Source: Pedobacter sp. | Lineage (GTDB): Bacteria > Bacteroidota > Bacteroidia > Sphingobacteriales > Sphingobacteriaceae | Length of the DNA: 64,000 bases | Assembly (NCBI RefSeq): GCF_031119335.1 | Contig: NZ_JAVHXT010000001.1 | Span: 408,548 to 472,547 of the forward strand | Direction of reading: 5' to 3' | Shown: in pieces, positions 44,511 through 53,538 of the stretch | Layout of the letters: the number at the start of each line of letters is the position of its first letter | Numbering within the stretch: the stretch's first letter is position 1 | Translations under genes and position numbers: made by a program | Notes under the pieces: generated by a model | Seen by the model: the letters and a program-made list of their open reading frames with translations, nothing else | Databases searched by the model: none | What the model was told of the DNA's origin: nothing

Positions 44511-45395
44511 ATGAGCGAAAATATAGATCCAAAAGAATTGTTCCCGGCTCCACCGTTTAATACTCCAGAGCAGAAATATCCGGGTACGGAGGAAAAGATG
44601 GACCCCAAAGCAGATCATGGCGAAGATAGCTATGTTGGTTACGGTAGGTTTGAGGATAAGAAAGTGATCATTACCGGAGGCGATTCGGGAATTGGCAGGG
44701 CAGTAGCTATTGCATTTGCCAGAGAAGGAGCAGATGTGCTAATCAGTTACCTCTCTGATGAGGAAGATAAGGATGCTAAAGAAACCGCAGATCACGTAAC
44801 ACAAGCCGGACGAAAGGCCATTTTAATGAAAGGAGATATTACTGAAGAAAGCCAATGTAAGGCCATTGTAGAGAAAGCTGTAACGGAATTTGGAAGAATA
44901 GACGTGCTGATTAACAATGCTGCTTTTCACATTAGCCGTAAAAAAATTGAAGATATCCCGACTGACGAGTGGGATTTTACTTTTGCTACCAATGTTAACG
45001 CAATTTTCTATTTGTGCAAAGCCGCAGTGCCGCACATGCCAAAAGGTAGTAGCATTATCAATACCAGCTCTGTAGTAGCGTTTGATCCATCTGAAGATCT
45101 ATTGCCTTATTCTGCCACCAAAAGTGCAGTAGTTAATTTAACCGCAAATCTCAGTCAAATTCTGTTGAAGCAAGGCACGGGAATTAGGGTAAACTCGGTA
45201 GCTCCTGGCCCAGTTTGGACACCGCTTATTCCAGCAACAAAATTTAACGTAGAAAACTTTGGTAAAAATACAGCAATGGAGCGTCCTGGGCAACCAGTAG
45301 AAATTGCGCCTGCGTATTTATTTTTGGCATCAACCGAAGCCAGTTTCATTTCGGGAGCTGTACTGCCGGTAACTGGCGGTCGGATTACGATTTAG
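44511..45395 (+). CDS. SDR-family oxidoreductase, general-stress type
   Basis: 294 aa. An N-terminal extension (about 1-45; FPAPPFNTPEQKYPGTEEKM) is characteristic of the stress-associated YhdG/GspB39-like SDRs. The Rossmann motif is GGDSGIGRAVAIAF, with NNAAFH, the catalytic Ser in NTSSVVAF and Tyr/Lys in PYSATKSAV, and a C-terminal VLPVTGGR. It probably uses NADP(H); the substrate is unknown. First gene of the stress island, overlapping the convergent CinA-C gene by 11 bp. Confidence 0.9.
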   Translation: MSENIDPKELFPAPPFNTPEQKYPGTEEKMDPKADHGEDSYVGYGRFEDKKVIITGGDSGIGRAVAIAFAREGADVLISYLSDEEDKDAKETADHVTQAGRKAILMKGDITEESQCKAIVEKAVTEFGRIDVLINNAAFHISRKKIEDIPTDEWDFTFATNVNAIFYLCKAAVPHMPKGSSIINTSSVVAFDPSEDLLPYSATKSAVVNLTANLSQILLKQGTGIRVNSVAPGPVWTPLIPATKFNVENFGKNTAMERPGQPVEIAPAYLFLASTEASFISGAVLPVTGGRITI

Positions 45396-45873
45396 TAAAG
45401 TAAGCTAACACTTCTGTTATCACCTGTTGAACATAGTCTTTCTGTGCCTCGGCAGGTGAATTTTCTTTAGTAAGCAGTTTATGGGTATGCACTATCTTGT
45501 CATTTATTGCAATGGCCATAAAAGCATGTAGTTCATCTATGTTCTCTTCTGGAACGGGGCTTGCATATCCGGTAATTGCGATACCCATTTTGCTGTTTAA
45601 TAGCTTGCGAACCTGCAATGCCATAGTTGCTGCAATATCGCTCGATACGCAGTTGCAAATTGATCCGTAAGTAAAATCTAAACCTAAATGTTTTACTTTT
45701 TGGCCTATGTTGTAGGTGGTAATTCCACCGTTAAAAATGTTTAGCGCATGCGGCATTTGGCTCAGTGTAAACTGTAAATATCCAGCAGTTACACTTTCTG
45801 CTACTGCAATAGAAATTTGTTCTCTTACGCAGTATTCGCTCAGTTCTTTTAGGGTCAATTCGGTGATGTTCAT
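45385..45873 (-). CDS. Stand-alone CinA C-terminal domain protein
   Basis: 162 aa from the ATG at 45873 (an in-frame longer reading to 45933 is less likely). It matches only the deamidase domain of CinA: SIAVAESVTAGYLQFTLSQ, IFNGGITTYNIGQK and GIAITGYASPVPEEN. Canonical motifs are altered: ESVTAG for ESCTGG and TGYASP for TGVAGP. The alternative start and these changes make it a diverged paralogue of the full cinA at 32509, perhaps with changed substrate. Its 3' end overlaps the SDR gene, tail to tail. Confidence 0.82.
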   Translation of the reverse strand: MNITELTLKELSEYCVREQISIAVAESVTAGYLQFTLSQMPHALNIFNGGITTYNIGQKVKHLGLDFTYGSICNCVSSDIAATMALQVRKLLNSKMGIAITGYASPVPEENIDELHAFMAIAINDKIVHTHKLLTKENSPAEAQKDYVQQVITEVLAYFTKS

Positions 45874-45940
45874 ATTTATCAAAACACTAGGCTTCAGTAA
45901 ATTGTTTATGATTTTAAAACCAAAAAGCCACAATTAAATA

Positions 45941-45953
45941 GGGTATTAATACG
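45941..45953. promoter_or_regulatory. GGGTATTAATACG palindromic motif (site A)
   Basis: Eleven bases of GGTATTAATACC. Intergenic, 68 bp before the leftward CinA-C start and 111 bp before the YciE-like start. It shares its core with sites at 54205, 59259 and 62248. Confidence 0.45.
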
Positions 45954-46063
45954 TTGCTTTTTAGTATAAATATCCTTTTTAAGACCAATACGATATCGGA
46001 TATTAGTTAATAGAAATCATCACATAGTGAGATGGTTATTCTTTGATTTTTAAATAGTTAGTT

Positions 46064-46597
46064 ATGGTAACAATTCAGTCTAACACTTTCAATGAAAAGA
46101 CGCTCAACAAAGGAGATTTTAGTAGTAAATCTTTAATAGATAGTTTAAAACAGGTTTACTGCGCCGAAAAGCAATGGTTAGCTGTATTGCCAATTTTGCA
46201 ATTGGCAGTGGGCTGCGAAGATCTGTTCGAAACGCTGGATAAATTCCAAAAGGAAGGCAAAGAACATATCCACCGCTTAGAAAGTATTTTCGAAACAATT
46301 AATGTGGCTGTAGAAGAAGTTGCAAATAAAGATGTTGAAGTTCTTATTGATGAATGTTACGATATTATAGATGTTACCCCTCGAAATAGCTTTATAAGAG
46401 ATGCTGGATTAATAGTGGGTATGCAGCAAATACAGCAATATCAAATCACGGCCTACACTTCTCTATTGGCACAGGCTTTAGAAAGCGATGCCCAAAAAGT
46501 GGTAAATCTAATAAGAGTGATTATCCATAATAAACAACAAGAAGAAGAGCAGCTGGCAATGGCGGGAACAAGTCAAATGCTTGATGAGATAACCTAA
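46064..46597 (+). CDS. YciE/DUF892 ferritin-like protein
   Basis: 177 aa. A four-helix ferritin-like fold: SLIDSLKQVYCAEKQWLAVL (metal Glu), FQKEGKEHIHRLESIFE, MQQIQQYQITAYTSL and HNKQQEEEQL. Glu and His residues recur at the spacing needed for a di-iron site. DUF892 members are stress-induced in many bacteria; function is poorly known. Next gene is a receiver-like protein 5 bp downstream, starting a signalling run. Confidence 0.88.
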   Translation: MVTIQSNTFNEKTLNKGDFSSKSLIDSLKQVYCAEKQWLAVLPILQLAVGCEDLFETLDKFQKEGKEHIHRLESIFETINVAVEEVANKDVEVLIDECYDIIDVTPRNSFIRDAGLIVGMQQIQQYQITAYTSLLAQALESDAQKVVNLIRVIIHNKQQEEEQLAMAGTSQMLDEIT

Positions 46598-46602
46598 ATT
46601 TT

Positions 46603-46995
46603 ATGACTAATATCGCTATCGAGGCTACTGAAAAACGTAAATTATTGATTTTTGAAGATGAGAATAGTATGCAAACTGTTCTCTCTGCGGCATTAATACC
46701 AGAAAAATTTCATCTAGAATTTGTTTCGAAGAATACGATAGGGATGTTGAACTCCTTTAATCCGCAAATGATTCTACTAGATCATTCGTCGGCACCAATA
46801 ACTGATGAACAAAACTTATGCGAAAAAATTAAGGAATGTTTTCCGAATGTTCCTCTAATTGTTATTTCTGCCTATCCACTAAATAAATTAGGCAGTTATA
46901 ACAATTATATGGATTTGTTTATAGCTAAACCTTTTGATTTAGGCTATTTTATGAATTGCATAACACATTTTAGTGAAAAAATAGTTAGCTGTTAA
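46603..46995 (+). CDS. Stand-alone receiver-like protein
   Basis: 130 aa. A single CheY-like fold: KLLIFEDENSMQTVLS (acidic pair), MILLDHSSAP (Asp at the phosphorylation position), LIVISAYPLNK (Ser switch) and FIAKPFDLG (conserved Lys). The loop after the Asp lacks the usual M-P-x-M-(D/N)-G and is D-H-S-S-A-P instead, so it is a diverged receiver. No output domain. It lies between a ferritin-like gene and a PAS kinase and could be a phosphate sink or connector for that kinase. Confidence 0.8.
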   Translation: MTNIAIEATEKRKLLIFEDENSMQTVLSAALIPEKFHLEFVSKNTIGMLNSFNPQMILLDHSSAPITDEQNLCEKIKECFPNVPLIVISAYPLNKLGSYNNYMDLFIAKPFDLGYFMNCITHFSEKIVSC

Positions 46996-47072
46996 CTGAT
47001 GTGTGTTACAACTTTTAAGAGTGTTGGTTTAGATTTTTCCTTATATTTAAGGTTGATAAATTGGAAAGATTT

Positions 47073-48194
47073 ATGGAGAAACGTAAAGATACAACTGTTA
47101 TCGAACAATATTTAGGTCATCAGATAATGATGGAGAATTTTGAGCTAGAATCAACAGTTTTCTCTAAAATTGCCGATGCAGTGCCAGATATGCTTTATGT
47201 TACCGATATCCAGCAGATGCGAAAGGTTTATTCCAATACGCGTATCCATCAATTATTTAAAATGGGGCGTAGGGAAATTAGCGAAATGGGCATGCGTTTT
47301 TTCGAAAGAATTGTACATCCGGCAGACCAACACCAGTATTTCGAAAGTATTCAAAATTTGCGTAATGCGAGAGATAATGAGGTGCATGAACTGCAATATA
47401 GAATTATAGATCACGAAGGTAAAATCCACTGGCTAGCTACGAAAAGAAAAGTCCTGAAACGCGACGAGTTTGGAATTCCAATACATATTATCGGTATTTC
47501 ACAAGACATTACAGAGCAAATTATATTAAATGAAGAACGCCAGCGGCTGATAGATGAACAAACTAAATTAAAGGCTGCACAACAGCGACGTCTTTTTAAA
47601 GCCATTATTAGTGCGCAAGAAGAAGAAAGGAGAAATATTGCCGAAAATTTGCATAATGAAATTGGGCAATTGCTATTTGCGGCGCAATTGAAACTTAGTC
47701 CATCTGAAAAGGAAAGCAGGGCTTTGCTTAACACTGCTATAAAGAAAGTGCGGCAAATTTCTTTTGAACTAACGCCGGTATTACTTAATGATATGGGCTT
47801 GGAAGTTGCACTGAAAGATATGTTAGAACGAAAACTCGATCCTCAGCAAATTTCCTTCAATTTAAGCTTTAATATTAAAGGCGATCGCTTAAATACTAAC
47901 ATGGAAGTGGTGATTTTCCGTATTGTACAAGAATTGCTAAATAACACCATCAAATATGCCGACGCTACTCACGTAAATGTTCTGGTGCTACAGAAAGAAG
48001 AAGAACTTTATGTTAGCCAGACTGATAATGGAAAAGGTATGGACACCCAAGTACTATCTGATTTAAAAGAAGGTTTTGGTTTAAAGAGCATAGTTAATCG
48101 CCTGCATCTTTTGAATGGCGTTATTGAAGTTTTCTCTCAACCTAGTAAAGGCACAAAAGTATTAATGAATATTCCTCTAAATGGCGCAGAATAA
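47073..48194 (+). CDS. Soluble PAS histidine kinase, HisKA_3 type
   Basis: 373 aa from the ATG at 47073 (an in-frame TTG at 47061 adds four residues). One PAS_3-like domain (about 25-145; DAVPDMLYVTDI, PHEIQYRIIDHEG-like strand, IHIIGISQDIT) and a coiled-coil linker. The dimerisation helix carries the phosphorylatable His in IAENLHNEIGQLL, followed by the HATPase domain (ELLNNTIKYADATHVNVL, DNGKGMD, GFGLKSIVNRLHLLNG). No membrane helix, so the signal is cytosolic. The residue after the His is Asn instead of the usual Asp. Overlaps the downstream regulator gene by 14 bp. Confidence 0.9.
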   Translation: MEKRKDTTVIEQYLGHQIMMENFELESTVFSKIADAVPDMLYVTDIQQMRKVYSNTRIHQLFKMGRREISEMGMRFFERIVHPADQHQYFESIQNLRNARDNEVHELQYRIIDHEGKIHWLATKRKVLKRDEFGIPIHIIGISQDITEQIILNEERQRLIDEQTKLKAAQQRRLFKAIISAQEEERRNIAENLHNEIGQLLFAAQLKLSPSEKESRALLNTAIKKVRQISFELTPVLLNDMGLEVALKDMLERKLDPQQISFNLSFNIKGDRLNTNMEVVIFRIVQELLNNTIKYADATHVNVLVLQKEEELYVSQTDNGKGMDTQVLSDLKEGFGLKSIVNRLHLLNGVIEVFSQPSKGTKVLMNIPLNGAE

Positions 48195-48864
48195 TCAAAA
48201 AATTAACATCTTATTAGCCGATGACCATCATTTGGTACGAGACGGCATTAAATCCTTGTTGCTAAAGTACAATGAGTTTAACGTACTTGGCGAAGGTGCC
48301 GATGGCGACGAAATTTTAAAAATCCTTGAAACTAATGAGGAACCAATAGATTTGGTATTAGCTGATATCAATATGCCAAATATGACTGGCTTACAATTAT
48401 CTCAGCATATTGCAGATAGGTTTCCAAGCGTAAGAGTGCTCATACTTTCTATGTTAGATCATGAAAAATACGTGTCGCAGGCAATACAAGCTGGTGCTAA
48501 AGGTTATTTACTTAAAAGTGTAAGTGAAGATGAACTCGTATTTGCTATTAAGCAGGTAATGTACAATTCGTTTTACGTTTGTGCCGAATTAACGCATCAA
48601 TTACTAAATAAAAGCTTGTTGGGCAATTATGGCATAAAAATATCAAACAATAAAACAGTTAAAATAGATTTTTCTACCAGAGAAATTGAAATTTTAGAGT
48701 TGATAGCCGAAGGTTACACCAACATGGAGATTGCCGATAAATTGTTTACTAGTAAACGTACAGTAGAGGGGCATAGATTGCAAATGATTGCCAAAACAGG
48801 TGTTCGTAACACTGCTGCTTTAGTTAAATTCTGCATTACCAACGGCATTTTGAACTATGCTTAA
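48181..48864 (+). CDS. NarL/FixJ-type response regulator, paralogue 1
   Basis: 227 aa. Receiver (about 8-130): ILLADDHHLVRDGIKSLLLK, phosphoacceptor Asp in VLADINMPNMTGLQ, LILSMLDHEKYV, GYLLKSV. LuxR-type helix-turn-helix at the C-terminus (DFSTREIEILELIAEGYTNM, FTSKRTVEGHRLQMI). Overlaps the PAS kinase, so the two are a cognate pair. It is closely similar to the regulator at 59402. It ends tail-to-tail with the next ORF over a shared CTTAAG. Confidence 0.93.
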   Translation: MAQNNQKINILLADDHHLVRDGIKSLLLKYNEFNVLGEGADGDEILKILETNEEPIDLVLADINMPNMTGLQLSQHIADRFPSVRVLILSMLDHEKYVSQAIQAGAKGYLLKSVSEDELVFAIKQVMYNSFYVCAELTHQLLNKSLLGNYGIKISNNKTVKIDFSTREIEILELIAEGYTNMEIADKLFTSKRTVEGHRLQMIAKTGVRNTAALVKFCITNGILNYA

Positions 48865-49106
48865 GAAGATTTGATTTTTTCTTCTATTTTTAGTCCAATG
48901 TCCTGAATTGTTTTGTCGTCTAGATTGCCCCAAAGCTGCTCCCATTTTCCGTAAGTTTCGTTTCTTAGCTGCGTAATTTCGGTATCGCCAATATGGCAGG
49001 CATAATACGGCACGCCATCTGTGGTTTCAAGCTGTATAACGTTAAGGTGCTTTTCTTGCCCATCAATTTTCGCAATGATATAAAAATCTTCGTGAGGTGA
49101 ATTCAT
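48861..49106 (-). CDS. Hypothetical protein, 81 aa
   Basis: Cytoplasmic-looking small acidic protein (FYIIAKIDGQEKHLNVIQLE, VPYYACHIGDTEITQLRNET) with a beta-beta-alpha pattern, no signal peptide and no recognised family. It is convergent with the NarL-type regulator; the two stop codons share the palindrome CTTAAG. The 113-bp gap to the GH130 gene at 49220 includes TTAGTACTAAC. Confidence 0.7.
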   Translation of the reverse strand: MNSPHEDFYIIAKIDGQEKHLNVIQLETTDGVPYYACHIGDTEITQLRNETYGKWEQLWGNLDDKTIQDIGLKIEEKIKSS

Positions 49107-49219
49107 AGTCTTTTTTTAGTACTAACATTCTACTTACGATTTAGTTTTTGCCAATGCTTTTCATTACTTAAAACATCTATGCTTTGTGAATTGTTATCCA
49201 TTTTCAACCCAATTCTAAT

Positions 49220-50698
49220 ATGAGGATAACAGTTAGCAGAAAACCCATTAAGGTATATCCAGATCCTGGAAGAGTAATAGCAAGATTTTTTTATAACGGC
49301 GATGAACGAGCCAGAGAAGTGATTTCTAAGGTAACGAGCCTTACAGATCGGCAAATTTTCAATATTGTATCGCCCTTGCTTCAGGAATTTTCTAAGCGCC
49401 ACCGCAACATCACTAAAGTATTTTTAAAGCACTGTAAAAAAATCCAGTGGTTAATAGAAGAAATGGGAATTGAATACAAAGAGATGGATGAATTTACTAA
49501 ATATCTCATCGGTTCCTATTTTACCCATGAATATTCTATCGAATCTGCGGCATTTTTTAATCCTTCAATTGTAGAAGATCCAGACCAGTCTAATTTGGTA
49601 GAAGGCGAGAAGCGTGTAATCATTAGTTTTAGAGCTGTTGGAGAAGGTCATATTTCTTCGGTGGTTTTTAGAAGAGCTTTGATTGATGCTCACAACAATA
49701 TCCACGTTTTGCCGGCAGGAAATTATATTGATGAAGCCGAAGTGGTTAAAAATGCCATCTATAACAAAAAGCTATTCTTAAAAAAGGCTGCTGATGCTCA
49801 TATATCTATGAACGTAATTGTAGACGTAAATGCGCATTTAGGAGATAAGTTTGACTATACCCAGCTTAGAAAATTAGTGCTCGAAGCCAAAGAACAACAG
49901 AAAGAAGATTCGGAGAAATTAGAATACGATAGGATACTTTGGCTATCGGATACTTATCACGAAATCTGTTTTTCTAAAGATACAGATATTTCTGATCGGG
50001 TTATTTTTCCAATTTCTGAGTTTGAACGTAAGGGAATAGAAGATGCCCGTTTTGTACGTTTTACAAAAGACGACGGTAGTATTATTTATTACGGAACTTA
50101 TACCGCATTCGACGGATCTTTTATTATTCCGAAGCTGATGCAGACTACCGATTTTTACGATTTTAAGGTTAGTCCGCTGCATGGAAAGGGTGCGCAAAAC
50201 AAAAACCTAGCTTTATTCCCTAAGAAAATTAACGGCAAATACGCTATGATGTCGAGAATTGATGGCTGGAATAACTACATCATGTATTCTGATAGAATTA
50301 CCGTTTGGGATCAGCCTATAAAATTGCAGTCGCCTTTGTACTCTTGGGAGTTTATACAAATAGGCAACTGCGGTTCGCCAATAGAAACTGAAGCTGGTTG
50401 GTTAATTATTACACATGGGGTGGGTCCAATGCGTAGGTACTGTTTGGGGGCAAGTTTGCTAGATTTAAATGATCCATCTATAGAAATTGGAAGGTTGTAT
50501 GAGCCGCTGTTGGTGCCAAATCCAGACGAAAGGGAAGGTTACGTACCTAATGTATTGTACTCTTGCGGGTCTATCATCCACAATGGCGAATTAATTATTC
50601 CCTACGGTTTGTCTGATTATTGCTCTTCTTTCGCCTCCGTAAATCTGGAAAGATTGTTGGAGCGAATTATGGAGACTAATAATGGTAGTTCGGTGTAG
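49220..50698 (+). CDS. Glycoside hydrolase family 130 protein (glycoside phosphorylase/mannosidase), long form
   Basis: 492 aa. The C-terminal about 320 residues form a five-bladed propeller of GH130 type: FPISEFERKGIEDARFVRFT, YYGTYTAFDGSFIIPKLMQT, MSRIDGWNNYIMYSDRI, GWLIITHGVGPMRRYCLGA and LIIPYGLSDYCSSF. The N-terminal about 170 residues are an extra helical region with FKLH-like content that the paralogue at 60891 lacks. GH130 enzymes act on beta-mannosides by phosphorolysis or hydrolysis; which one is undetermined here. The neighbouring GT4-toroid protein suggests the same glycan is made and broken locally. Confidence 0.85.
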   Translation: MRITVSRKPIKVYPDPGRVIARFFYNGDERAREVISKVTSLTDRQIFNIVSPLLQEFSKRHRNITKVFLKHCKKIQWLIEEMGIEYKEMDEFTKYLIGSYFTHEYSIESAAFFNPSIVEDPDQSNLVEGEKRVIISFRAVGEGHISSVVFRRALIDAHNNIHVLPAGNYIDEAEVVKNAIYNKKLFLKKAADAHISMNVIVDVNAHLGDKFDYTQLRKLVLEAKEQQKEDSEKLEYDRILWLSDTYHEICFSKDTDISDRVIFPISEFERKGIEDARFVRFTKDDGSIIYYGTYTAFDGSFIIPKLMQTTDFYDFKVSPLHGKGAQNKNLALFPKKINGKYAMMSRIDGWNNYIMYSDRITVWDQPIKLQSPLYSWEFIQIGNCGSPIETEAGWLIITHGVGPMRRYCLGASLLDLNDPSIEIGRLYEPLLVPNPDEREGYVPNVLYSCGSIIHNGELIIPYGLSDYCSSFASVNLERLLERIMETNNGSSV

Positions 50699-50736
50699 TA
50701 GTGAAAAATCGCTAACTTCTACTATAATTAGCAAAT

Positions 50737-51070
50737 AGCTCCAGAGGAGCTCACATTTGGTAGCCTTATGCAGCATCTCAGCAAAGCGCCGTAGGTGCGA
50801 CCTTTAAATCTAAATCAACCAAATGGTCGTCCCTAGGGGCAATGTCATTATTTAAGGAAATCCGTAGGATTTTAATGTTTATAGCATCAGGTTAATGTGT
50901 TTTATGATGCGACCCCATCGGGGTCGAACGACTAAAATAATGCTTTTCTATAAATATTAGACCCCGCTGGGGTCTGCTACACACTTAACTTAATTGATAT
51001 TGCCCGACGGTACTTGTTGACGTTTTATAATCTTCTACCATAGGTTCATCCTCCGAAATGTCGGAGGGAT
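50737..51070. repeat. String of short hairpins in a 503-bp gene-free spacer
   Basis: Within 50699-51201: AGCTCCAGAGGAGCT (50737), AGCGCCGTAGGTGCGACCT (50785), AAATCCGTAGGATTT (50858), CGACCCCATCGGGGTCG (50910), AGACCCCGCTGGGGTCT (50959) and ATCCTCCGA...TCGGAGGGAT (51048). Each is a short palindrome with a 3-4 nt loop. The second matches 11295-11313. There is no coding potential. Confidence 0.6.
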
Positions 51071-51144
51071 TTGCTAGTATTTATTTACGGGTGTTCTGAA
51101 GACTTAAAATGTAGGTTTGGCATTTTAACAGTGTTTACTTTTTT

Positions 51145-51168
51145 AGCCCACTATTTAAATCGTGGGCT
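51145..51168. repeat. AGCCCAC...GTGGGCT palindrome, copy 2
   Basis: The same 24 bases as at 806-829, again preceded by a T run. Lies 34 bp beyond the stop of the leftward GT4 gene. Confidence 0.75.
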
Positions 51169-51201
51169 AGAATATATTCTAACTAAAGTTGGCAGAGAAT
51201 T

Positions 51202-53475
51202 CTATTTTTCCAACATATCTGCTTTCAACTTTTGGTCATCAGCTAAATAGCGATATTCGATTTCTAAAGCCTTAAAGACTACTAAATGAGATATTAAATA
51301 AGCTAACGTACTTTCTGCTCCCTGGTTACGGTTTACGCCCAAGTTTTGCAAGCCATCTGCACAGCCTTTGGTTTCATGGTCATAAAGGGGGAGGTTCAAG
51401 CTGTTCTCGCCCAAAAACCACTGATAGCTTTGATACAGATTGTGCATGTATTTTTCATCCTTGGTTACTTCATAAGCTTTAAAGTAAACCAAAACCATTG
51501 CCATTGTTTCAATTGCCTGTTGGTCGTACTGTGCCATTGGTTTATTTTTCTCCAGCCAACCGTCATTACCTACCGGATTTAAGAAACCGAAGCTTAAAGT
51601 TTTGTCCGTTAAGAATTCAAGTGCCTCCAAAGCAATATCCAACGATTGTTTGTCTCCGCTTATTTCATAATGGCAAAGCAGTGCTAAAGGCAATAAAGCG
51701 TTATCGTAAGTAAGCGTTTGCTCAAACCAATGCCACTCTCCATCTTTATTATTTTGATAAGCATTTACCAAAGGGATAGCCAATTGATTTAATTCATTAA
51801 CAATACTTTCATCGTGTGGATTAGCTTTGAGATAGTGATTTACACCAATGATGGTATTTGCAACGCCTCTTAAATGCTCAAGTTGAGAAAAGTGGGGTAC
51901 TGATTTTAAAAACAGTTCTACAGCAAATTCCTTGTAAGAATTATTTGGCGCAAAATTAATCAGGTAACCTAACGACCAAATGGTTCTGCCAAAAGAATCT
52001 TCAGAGCCAACTTCATCTAAGTAGTTACGGTTAAAGCTCAAGAAATTACGGAAATTTCCATCTTCCTTTTGCATATACTGAATATAGCTCAAGTAAATGG
52101 GTAGCAAATCAAGTGCTTCTTTACTTTTGTATTGCTCAAAAGCCATTAAAGCCATAATCAGTGCCCTAGCATTATCATCTAAGCAGTAACCCTCCTTTAA
52201 ATTAGGAATGCCATATTTAGCATGCTGTACAATTCCGGTATCATCTGTTAAACGACGAATGTGTCCTAAATCAAAAGTTGGAATAGAATCAACATCAATG
52301 ATGTTTCTGTTTTCCAAAGTAGTTTTTTGCTTTTCTTGGATGGCTTTCTCTAGTACTTTAATGAAATTTTTGCCAATTGCTGGCCAACGTAAGGTTAAAC
52401 CATATTGATAGGCATTGTATTTAAGCTCGTTGAGCTTTTGAGGTTGTTCTAGCAGCTCACTAACCATTGTAGCTAACTGTGCACTGTCTTTAAAATCGAA
52501 CAACAGACCACGCTTTTGGGCTAACAGTTCTTGGGCATGCCAATAAGGTGTAGAAATAACCGCCGCACCAGCACCAACAGCATAAGATAAAGTTCCGCTG
52601 GTAATTTGCGCTTCGTTTAAGTAGGGAGTGATGTAAACATCGGTAGCAGAAAGGTAGTGGTGTAATTCTTGCTCATCCACAAATTTGTTCACAAATACCA
52701 AATGATTTTCTACGTTCAGTTTTTTAGCCAAACGTTTTAAGCTGTCGCGATATTCTTCTCCAGCATTTTTCACTACGCCCGGATGCGTATTTCCCAACAC
52801 CACGTACTTTACTTCTGGGTGACGTTTTACAATTTCTGGCAGTGCCTCAACAACGGTTTCAAGTCCTTTTCCTCTACTAATTAGACCAAAAGTGAGTAAC
52901 ACCTTGCTATCTTTAAACGGATAAGCTTTTTTAATTGGGTTATCTTTTGCAGGTTCTAAATCAGGTACACCGTGCTCAATATATTTAATCTTATCTTTAG
53001 GTACCTGATAAATGCTTGTTAAGAAACCAATTGCCTTTTGGCTCATTACCACAATGCTGGCAGACCGTTTAGCAATTTGTTGTATAATGGTTTGCTGAAT
53101 GTAAGTTGGTTGTTTTAGTACAGTGTGCAGAATGGTGATAATAGGCTTGTTAATCCTTGCCATCAGTGTAAGCAAGTACAAACCACTTTCTCCGCCATAA
53201 ATGCCAAATTCATGCTCAATAATACAAGCATCCACTTGGCTAGTGTTAATGTAATCAGCTGCCCTTAAATAATCTTTTTGGTTACTCTGTCTAATGATGT
53301 ACTTCACATCACTAGGATATTTATACGCGTCCAAGCTTTCCGAATCGCTCAAAGCAATTACAAAACTGTCTTTGGAAATAGTTTTGTGTTGATTAATTGC
53401 ATTAGATAGGTTTGCATTAAAAGTTGCAATTCCGCATTCGTTTGGTAAAGAGGTACTGATATAAGCTATTTTCAT
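51202..53475 (-). CDS. GT4 glycosyltransferase fused to an alpha/alpha-toroid domain
   Basis: 757 aa from the ATG at 53475 (MKIAYISTSLPNECGIATF); a reading from 53505 adds a basic tail not seen in GT4 proteins. Residues 1-375 are a GT-B glycosyltransferase: VLLTFGLISRGKGLETVVEA, VVLGNTHPGVVKN, YITPYLNEAQITSGTLSYAV and ISTPYWHAQELL. Residues about 400-757 look like an alpha/alpha-barrel: CLDDNARALIMALMAFEQY, SFGRTIWSLGYLINFAP, WHWFEQTLTYDNALLPLALL and GAESTLAYL. That pattern is seen in glycan-processing toroids. Soluble. Between GH130 and DUF4142 genes; donor and acceptor are unknown. Confidence 0.85.
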   Translation of the reverse strand: MKIAYISTSLPNECGIATFNANLSNAINQHKTISKDSFVIALSDSESLDAYKYPSDVKYIIRQSNQKDYLRAADYINTSQVDACIIEHEFGIYGGESGLYLLTLMARINKPIITILHTVLKQPTYIQQTIIQQIAKRSASIVVMSQKAIGFLTSIYQVPKDKIKYIEHGVPDLEPAKDNPIKKAYPFKDSKVLLTFGLISRGKGLETVVEALPEIVKRHPEVKYVVLGNTHPGVVKNAGEEYRDSLKRLAKKLNVENHLVFVNKFVDEQELHHYLSATDVYITPYLNEAQITSGTLSYAVGAGAAVISTPYWHAQELLAQKRGLLFDFKDSAQLATMVSELLEQPQKLNELKYNAYQYGLTLRWPAIGKNFIKVLEKAIQEKQKTTLENRNIIDVDSIPTFDLGHIRRLTDDTGIVQHAKYGIPNLKEGYCLDDNARALIMALMAFEQYKSKEALDLLPIYLSYIQYMQKEDGNFRNFLSFNRNYLDEVGSEDSFGRTIWSLGYLINFAPNNSYKEFAVELFLKSVPHFSQLEHLRGVANTIIGVNHYLKANPHDESIVNELNQLAIPLVNAYQNNKDGEWHWFEQTLTYDNALLPLALLCHYEISGDKQSLDIALEALEFLTDKTLSFGFLNPVGNDGWLEKNKPMAQYDQQAIETMAMVLVYFKAYEVTKDEKYMHNLYQSYQWFLGENSLNLPLYDHETKGCADGLQNLGVNRNQGAESTLAYLISHLVVFKALEIEYRYLADDQKLKADMLEK

Positions 53476-53538
53476 CGATTTAATTTTCTTTTTGGGTAAC
53501 GGCAATTTTCAAATAGAAGCGGATGTTTTTAAGAACAA

